Assembly: GCA_013177795.1 (NCBI GenBank)
Contig: JABLXY010000002.1
Coordinates: forward strand, 930,001 to 994,000
Direction of reading: 5' to 3'
Length of the DNA stretch: 64,000 nucleotides
Source of the DNA: Syntrophaceae bacterium
GTDB taxonomy: Bacteria; Desulfobacterota; Syntrophia; Syntrophales; UBA2192
A program made the position numbers and the translations under genes. The notes under the pieces were generated by a model, which saw only the letters and a program-made list of their open reading frames with translations, searched no databases and was not told the DNA's origin. Shown here in pieces: positions 59,459 to 64,000 of this stretch. Each line of letters begins with the position of its first letter. The first letter of the stretch is position 1.

Positions 59459-60049
59459 ATGAACAAGAAGCTGCACGGCACCACCATCCTCGCCATCCGG
59501 CACAAGGACAAGGTCGTCGTCGCAGGCGACGGCCAGGTCACCTTCGACCAGACGATCATCAAGCACGGGGCGCGCAAGGTCCGCAGGCTGTTCCACAACC
59601 GGGTCATCGTCGGGTTTGCGGGCGCCACGGCCGACGCCTTCACGCTCTTCGACCGCTTCGACCAGAAGCTCGAGCAGTACAACGGCAACCTGTTGAGGGC
59701 GGCCGTGGAGCTGACGAAGGACTGGCGCACGGACCGGGTGCTGCGGCACCTGGAGGCCCTCATGATCGCCGTGAGCCGGAACGATTTCCTCGTCATCTCG
59801 GGAAACGGCGACGTGATCGAGTCCGACGACAACGTGGCCGCCATCGGCTCGGGCGGTCCCTACGCGCAGGCGGCGGCCCGCGCCCTGGTGAGGCACTCCG
59901 ATCTCGATGCCGCGGAGATCGCCCGGGAGTCCATGCGGATCGCCTCGGAACTCTGCATCTACACCAACGACCGCGTGACACTGGAGGAGATCGACCTGAG
60001 CGCCGAGGAGGAGCCGGAGCCGGAGCGCAAGGCGAAGGGGAAACGGTAG
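59459..60049 (+). CDS. hslV: ATP-dependent protease subunit HslV
   Basis: Proteolytic subunit of the HslUV (ClpQY) protease. The 196-residue protein carries the N-terminal [22 protein letters not shown], whose Thr8 becomes the catalytic N-terminal threonine after processing. The threonine-peptidase core [25 protein letters not shown] follows. Start ATG 59459 is preferred over GTG 59444 for fit to homologues. hslU follows after a 175-base gap that holds the 8-bp tandem repeat. The C-terminal acidic/basic tail is longer than usual. Confidence 0.93.
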   Translation: MNKKLHGTTILAIRHKDKVVVAGDGQVTFDQTIIKHGARKVRRLFHNRVIVGFAGATADAFTLFDRFDQKLEQYNGNLLRAAVELTKDWRTDRVLRHLEALMIAVSRNDFLVISGNGDVIESDDNVAAIGSGGPYAQAAARALVRHSDLDAAEIARESMRIASELCIYTNDRVTLEEIDLSAEEEPEPERKAKGKR

Positions 60050-60072
60050 GAGCCCTGCAAACAGAGGGTGAT

Positions 60073-60164
60073 AGGGTAAGAGGGTAAGAGGGTAAGAGGG
60101 TAAGAGGGTAAGAGGGTAAGAGGGTAAGAGGGTAAGAGGGTAAGAGGGTAAGAGGGTAAGAGGG
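60073..60164 (+). repeat. Eleven-copy 8-bp tandem repeat AGGGTAAG
   Basis: AGGGTAAG repeated eleven times without error from 60073 to 60160, then a partial AGGG. It fills half the gap between hslV and hslU and has no opposing inverted arm. The unit length of eight is the same as that of the GAAGTT elements. Slippage could make its copy number variable. Confidence 0.95.
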
Positions 60165-60224
60165 ATCTCAACATCTGTGAGCGGAAAGGAACCCGGCAAA
60201 AAGTCCGGTACTGAGAGAAGATAA

Positions 60225-61592
60225 ATGTCAGCCATCGAGTTAACGCCCAAGAAGATCGTTGCCGAGCTCGACAAGTACATCGTCGGCCAGGCGGATGCCA
60301 AGCGCGCCGTGGCGATCGCGCTGCGCAACCGCTGGAGACGCCAGAACGTGAGGCCCGATCTGCGGGACGAGATCGCCCCGAAGAACATTATCATGATCGG
60401 CCCCACCGGCGTGGGCAAGACGGAGATCGCCCGGAGGCTCGCCAAGCTCGACAACTCCCCGTTCCTCAAGATCGAGGCCTCGAAGTTCACCGAGGTGGGT
60501 TACGTGGGGCGCGACGTGGATTCCATGATCCGCGACCTCATGGAGATCGCGGTGAACATGGTCAAGCACGAGGAGATGGAGAACGTTCGGGCCAAGGCCC
60601 GGGAGCTGGCCGAGGACCGGGTCCTGGACCTGCTGCTGCCCATCCGGCGCGCCGAGGCCCGAAGCCCCGAGGGGATGGAGGCCGCCGCGGGCGAGGCCGA
60701 AGCGGGTCCCTCGGACACCCGGGAGAAGCTCCGGCAGATGCTCCGCGAGGGCAGGCTCGATGCCCGGTTCGTCAACCTGGAGGTCACCGAGAAGGCCGGG
60801 GGGCCCATGATCGAGGTCTTCTCGTCGTCCGGCGTCGAGGACCTGGGCCTCAACATCAAGGAGATGTTCGGGAACCTCTTCCCGCAGAAGAAGAAGCGGC
60901 GCCGCGTGCGGATCCCCGAGGCGCTCACGATCCTCGAGGAGGAGGAGGTGCAGCGGCTCATCGACATGGACAAGGTCGTCCGGGTGGCCCACAACCGGGT
61001 CGAGCAGTCGGGGATCATCTTCCTCGACGAGATCGACAAGATCGTGGGGAGCAACGCCAGCCACGGGCCCGACGTGTCCCGCGAGGGGGTCCAGCGGGAC
61101 CTGCTGCCCATCGTGGAGGGCTCCACGGTGAACACAAAATACGGCATGGTGAAAACGGACCACATCCTGTTCATCGCCGCCGGCGCCTTCAGCACGACGA
61201 AGCCCTCGGACCTCATACCGGAGCTGCAGGGGCGCTTCCCGATCCGCGTCGAGCTCGACTCGCTGACGAAGGACGACTTCATCCGGATCCTCACGGAGCC
61301 GTCGAATGCCCTGGTCAAGCAGTACATCGAGATGCTCGCCACGGAGGGGGTCCGCGTGGCGTTCACCGAGGATGCCATCGCCGAGATCGCCGAAGTGGCC
61401 ACCCTGGTCAACGAGCGCACCGAGAACATCGGCGCGAGGCGCCTCTACACGATCATGGAGACGATGCTCGAGGACATCTCCTTCGACGCGCCCGACATGA
61501 GGGACCGGGACGTCGTCATCGATGCGGCCTACGTGCGGGAGAAGCTCGAGGACATCGTCGAGGACGAGGATCTGAGTCGGTACATCCTGTAG
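60225..61592 (+). CDS. hslU: ATP-dependent protease ATPase subunit HslU
   Basis: AAA+ unfoldase of the HslUV protease. The 455-residue protein opens with [17 protein letters not shown], has Walker A GPTGVGKT at 59-66, the pore loop GYVGRD near 90, Walker [10 protein letters not shown], and a C-terminal sensor region [20 protein letters not shown]. The I-domain is present but contains an unusually proline/alanine-rich stretch ([19 protein letters not shown]). Start ATG 60225. argB follows after a gap with a micro-repeat element. Confidence 0.95.
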   Translation: MSAIELTPKKIVAELDKYIVGQADAKRAVAIALRNRWRRQNVRPDLRDEIAPKNIIMIGPTGVGKTEIARRLAKLDNSPFLKIEASKFTEVGYVGRDVDSMIRDLMEIAVNMVKHEEMENVRAKARELAEDRVLDLLLPIRRAEARSPEGMEAAAGEAEAGPSDTREKLRQMLREGRLDARFVNLEVTEKAGGPMIEVFSSSGVEDLGLNIKEMFGNLFPQKKKRRRVRIPEALTILEEEEVQRLIDMDKVVRVAHNRVEQSGIIFLDEIDKIVGSNASHGPDVSREGVQRDLLPIVEGSTVNTKYGMVKTDHILFIAAGAFSTTKPSDLIPELQGRFPIRVELDSLTKDDFIRILTEPSNALVKQYIEMLATEGVRVAFTEDAIAEIAEVATLVNERTENIGARRLYTIMETMLEDISFDAPDMRDRDVVIDAAYVREKLEDIVEDEDLSRYIL

Positions 61593-61598
61593 CGAAGG

Positions 61599-61680
61599 GA
61601 TCAGGCAACAGGTGACAGGTCACAGGTAAAGCGGGCCGCGTGGTCTCTTCCTGCCGCCTGACACCCGTCACCTTTTGATC
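61599..61680. repeat. Palindromic heptad element, ACAGGT unit
   Basis: Left arm GATCAGG, CAACAGG, TGACAGG, TCACAGG (61599-61626). Right arm CCTGCCG, CCTGACA, CCCGTCA, CCTTTTG (61650-61677). GATCA and TGATC form the outermost pair. Between hslU and argB. Confidence 0.75.
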
Positions 61681-61721
61681 GGAAGCTGGACAGAACACGC
61701 ATAGATGTCAGGAGTCGAGCG

Positions 61722-62615
61722 ATGACCGAAACGAAGCTGGGTGCCCAGGAGCGGGCGGAGATCCTTCTCGAGGCCCTGCCGTACATCCGCCGGTTCTACA
61801 ACAAGACGATCGTCGTGAAGTACGGCGGCCACGCCATGGTGGACGACGAGCTCAAGAGGCTCTTCGCCATGGATATCGTCATGATGAAGTACATCGGGAT
61901 CAACCCCGTTGTCGTCCACGGCGGCGGGCCGCAGATCGGCGCCGTCCTGAAGAAGCTCGGGAAGGAGTCGCGGTTCATCCAGGGCATGCGCGTCACCGAC
62001 GAGGAGACGATGAACATCGTCGAGATGGTTCTCGTGGGCTCGGTCAACAAGGAGATCGTGGGCCTCATCAACCGCAGCGGCGGCAAGGCCGTGGGACTCT
62101 CGGGCAAGGACGGCAACCTGACGCGGGCCGAGAAGTACTATCTCAACGAGGAAAAGCAGAAGGACATGCCTACGGAGATCATCGACGTTGGGCTCGTGGG
62201 CAAGGTGAAGGAGATCAACGCCGATCTCGTCCTGTCGCTCGTGCGGGACGGCTTCATCCCGGTCATCGCCCCTACGGGGATGGGCGACGGCGGGGAGACG
62301 TACAACATCAACGCCGACATCGTCGCCGGCGAGGTGGCGGCGGCCCTCAAGGCCGAGAAGCTCGTGCTGCTGACGGACGTGGAGGGGGTCTGGGACAAGG
62401 ACAAGCAGCTCATCAACACGATGGACAACCGGCGCGCCCTCGAGATGATCGACGACGGGACGATCGCCGGCGGCATGTTCCCCAAGGTGAAGTGCTGCCT
62501 CAAGGCGCTGCGGGGCGGGGTGGGCAAGGCCCACATCATCGACGGCAGGAAGAAGCACGCCATACTTCTCGAGATCTTCACGGACCAGGGCGTGGGCACG
62601 GAGATTGTGCTGTAA
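61722..62615 (+). CDS. argB: Acetylglutamate kinase
   Basis: Phosphorylates N-acetylglutamate in arginine biosynthesis. The 297-residue protein has the amino-acid-kinase marks [22 protein letters not shown], a substrate loop at [14 protein letters not shown] and the C-terminal [14 protein letters not shown] and GVGTEIVL. It starts with ATG 61722. argD and argF follow, so the three make an arginine operon. The family's N-terminal helix ([12 protein letters not shown]) that carries arginine inhibition is present. Confidence 0.96.
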   Translation: MTETKLGAQERAEILLEALPYIRRFYNKTIVVKYGGHAMVDDELKRLFAMDIVMMKYIGINPVVVHGGGPQIGAVLKKLGKESRFIQGMRVTDEETMNIVEMVLVGSVNKEIVGLINRSGGKAVGLSGKDGNLTRAEKYYLNEEKQKDMPTEIIDVGLVGKVKEINADLVLSLVRDGFIPVIAPTGMGDGGETYNINADIVAGEVAAALKAEKLVLLTDVEGVWDKDKQLINTMDNRRALEMIDDGTIAGGMFPKVKCCLKALRGGVGKAHIIDGRKKHAILLEIFTDQGVGTEIVL

Positions 62616-62616
62616 A

Positions 62617-62692
62617 AGGTGACAGGTGGCAGGTAGCAGGTGACAGGTTCAAGTCGTTTACCGCACCCTCTACCCTCGGCTCTCAACCCTCT
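62617..62692. repeat. Palindromic heptad element, AGGTGAC unit
   Basis: Left arm AGGTGAC, AGGTGGC, AGGTAGC, AGGTGAC, AGGTTCA (62617-62651). Right arm ACCCTCT, ACCCTCG, GCTCTCA, ACCCTCT (62665-62692). It begins two bases after the argB stop codon and lies before argD. Confidence 0.75.
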
Positions 62693-62745
62693 GCGGACAG
62701 GCAGCAGGGTGATGGCCGGGATCGTGAACCGGCAGGCTTCGTAGA

Positions 62746-63930
62746 ATGACAAAAGACGAGCTCATCGCACTCTCGGAAAAGCACATCATCGGCACCTACC
62801 GCCGCCAGCCCGTCGTCTTTGTCCGGGGCGAGGGCGCGCACCTCTGGGACATCGACGGGAAGGAGTACATCGACTTCGTCGCGGGGATCGCCGTCTGCAG
62901 CCTGGGGCACTCCCACCCGAGGGTGGTCGAGGCCATCTGCAGGCAGGCGGGCACCCTGACGCACGTCTCGAATCTCTACTACACGGAGCCCCAGATCCGC
63001 CTGGCCCGCATGCTCACGGAGCACTCCTTCGCCGACCGGGTCTTTTTCTGCAACAGCGGCGCCGAGGCAAACGAGGCGGCCATCAAGCTGGCGCGCAAGT
63101 ACGGGCACGACAACCTGGGGGGCCGCTACGAGATCCTCACGATGAAAGGCTCTTTCCACGGCCGGACGCTGGCGGCCATCACGGCGACAGGCCAGGAGAA
63201 ATTCCATGCCGGCTTCGCGCCCCTGCCCGACGGGTTCCGGTACGTCCCCTTCAACGACGTGCCGGCGCTGGAGAAGGCCGTGTCGGAGAAGACCTGTGCC
63301 GTCCTGCTCGAGCCCATCCAGGGTGAGGGCGGCGTGCGGGTGCCCGACGAGGGCTACCTGAAGGCCGTCCGGGAGATCTGCGACCGCAACGGCATCCTCA
63401 TGATCCTCGACGAGGTGCAGACGGGCATGGGCCGCACGGGGAGGCTATTCGGCTACGAGCACGACGGGGTGGCCCCCGACATCATGACGCTGGCCAAGGC
63501 CCTGGCGAACGGCGTTCCCGCGGGGGCGCTCGCGGCGACGGAAAGGGTGGCCGCCGCCTTCGGCCCCGGGACCCATGCCTCGACGTTCGGCGGAAACCCG
63601 CTCGCCATGGCCGCGGCCGTGGCCACCCTGGAGACGATCCTAGCGGACGGGTTCCTGGAGAACTGCGCGAGGATGGGCGAGTACCTCCGGGAGCGGCTCT
63701 GGTCGCTGCGGAGGAACCACCCCGTCATCCAGGACGTCCGAGGCCGGGGGCTGCTCGTCGGCCTCGATCTCTCCGTCGACGGTAATCCCGTCGTGAGGGC
63801 CTGCCTGGAGCGGGGCGTGCTCGTCAACTGTACGTTTGACCACATCCTCCGGATGGTGCCCCCGCTGGTCGTCACGAGGGCGGATGTGGACAGGCTGGTG
63901 CAAGTACTCGATGAGGTGCTGGAGCGTTGA
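62746..63930 (+). CDS. argD: Acetylornithine aminotransferase
   Basis: PLP-dependent class III aminotransferase that turns N-acetylglutamate-semialdehyde into N-acetylornithine. The 394-residue protein has FCNSGAEANEAAIKLAR, the PLP-phosphate loop, LDEVQTGMGRTG with the cofactor-binding Asp, and the Schiff-base Lys251 in LAKALANG. ATG 62746. It is the middle gene of argB-argD-argF. Specificity towards acetylornithine is inferred from the operon. Confidence 0.95.
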   Translation: MTKDELIALSEKHIIGTYRRQPVVFVRGEGAHLWDIDGKEYIDFVAGIAVCSLGHSHPRVVEAICRQAGTLTHVSNLYYTEPQIRLARMLTEHSFADRVFFCNSGAEANEAAIKLARKYGHDNLGGRYEILTMKGSFHGRTLAAITATGQEKFHAGFAPLPDGFRYVPFNDVPALEKAVSEKTCAVLLEPIQGEGGVRVPDEGYLKAVREICDRNGILMILDEVQTGMGRTGRLFGYEHDGVAPDIMTLAKALANGVPAGALAATERVAAAFGPGTHASTFGGNPLAMAAAVATLETILADGFLENCARMGEYLRERLWSLRRNHPVIQDVRGRGLLVGLDLSVDGNPVVRACLERGVLVNCTFDHILRMVPPLVVTRADVDRLVQVLDEVLER

Positions 63931-64000
63931 AAAAAGATTTCCTGAGTGTCTATGACCTGACGAGGAGGGATGTCGACCGCATCTTCAGCCACGCGGCGAA
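63927..64000 (+). CDS. argF: Ornithine carbamoyltransferase (5' end only)
   Basis: The first 24 codons of ornithine carbamoyltransferase, starting at TTG 63927, which overlaps the argD stop codon (TTGA). The visible N-terminus LKKDFLSVYDLTRRDVDRIF matches the argF/argI start. The window ends inside the gene. The four-base overlap implies translational coupling to argD. Confidence 0.8.
   Translation, partial: MKKDFLSVYDLTRRDVDRIFSHAA

Noticed and set aside
1-64000. tRNA, rRNA, CRISPR array, insertion sequence or phage genes
   Set aside because: No cloverleaf with a GGTTCGAATCC-like arm, no regular spacer array, and no transposase or integrase other than XerC was seen in either strand.

Overview
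This is a GC-rich, gene-dense bacterial chromosome segment that reads like a strictly anaerobic member of the former Deltaproteobacteria (Desulfobacterota, perhaps a Syntrophales-like lineage). That placement is an inference from gene content: oxygen-independent ribonucleotide reductase (nrdD, nrdG), ADP-forming acyl-CoA synthetase, an acetyl-CoA hydrolase/CoA-transferase, a very long 2-hydroxyacyl-CoA dehydratase activase fusion, menaquinone-type UbiE, archaeal-type PEP carboxylase, TRAP transport, a sigma-54-type promoter and a probable selenoprotein. No rRNA, tRNA, CRISPR array, prophage or intact insertion sequence was seen.

Layout. 0.1-9 kb: CorA, a five-PAS hybrid histidine kinase with a stand-alone receiver, a complete TRAP transporter (dctP-dctQ-dctM) and an arabinose-5-phosphate isomerase. 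9-24 kb: a mixed set of small operons (YjbQ, SGNH-like, CBS, two MFS carriers, SYLF lipoprotein-like protein, acyltransferase, nrdG, esterase, cupin, hydrolases, a large secreted protein). 24-34.5 kb: ADP-forming acyl-CoA synthetase, diguanylate cyclase, several small membrane or exported proteins, then a compact operon of Sec-rhodanese, O-methyltransferase-like protein and PEP carboxylase, and a CoA-transferase. 35-43.5 kb: nrdD preceded by two NrdR boxes, ubiE, and the 1475-residue activase. 43.5-55.7 kb: envelope functions (repeat protein, penicillin-binding protein 1C with its alpha-2-macroglobulin partner, NHL beta-propeller). 56-64 kb: a co-directional housekeeping run miaB, bifunctional nuclease, DUF3553, xerC, hslV, hslU, argB, argD, argF (cut by the window end).

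The two most interesting signals are not ordinary genes. First, a rhodanese gene at 31694-32008 is interrupted by an in-frame UGA exactly in the active-site loop. Homology continues to the natural C-terminus, and a short GC hairpin with a GGUCA loop lies 21 nt downstream, as expected of a bacterial SECIS element. Second, nearly every gap of the xerC-hslVU-arg run, and a few elsewhere, holds a micro-repeat element: a left arm of degenerate 7- or 8-bp tandem units facing a right arm of the reverse-complementary units. The unit differs from locus to locus while the architecture stays the same. Two copies with the same GAAGTT-based unit lie 47 kb apart.

Start codons were chosen by Shine-Dalgarno spacing and family N-termini. 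Several genes begin with GTG or TTG. Functions are family-level assignments made by reading motifs; no database search was possible.
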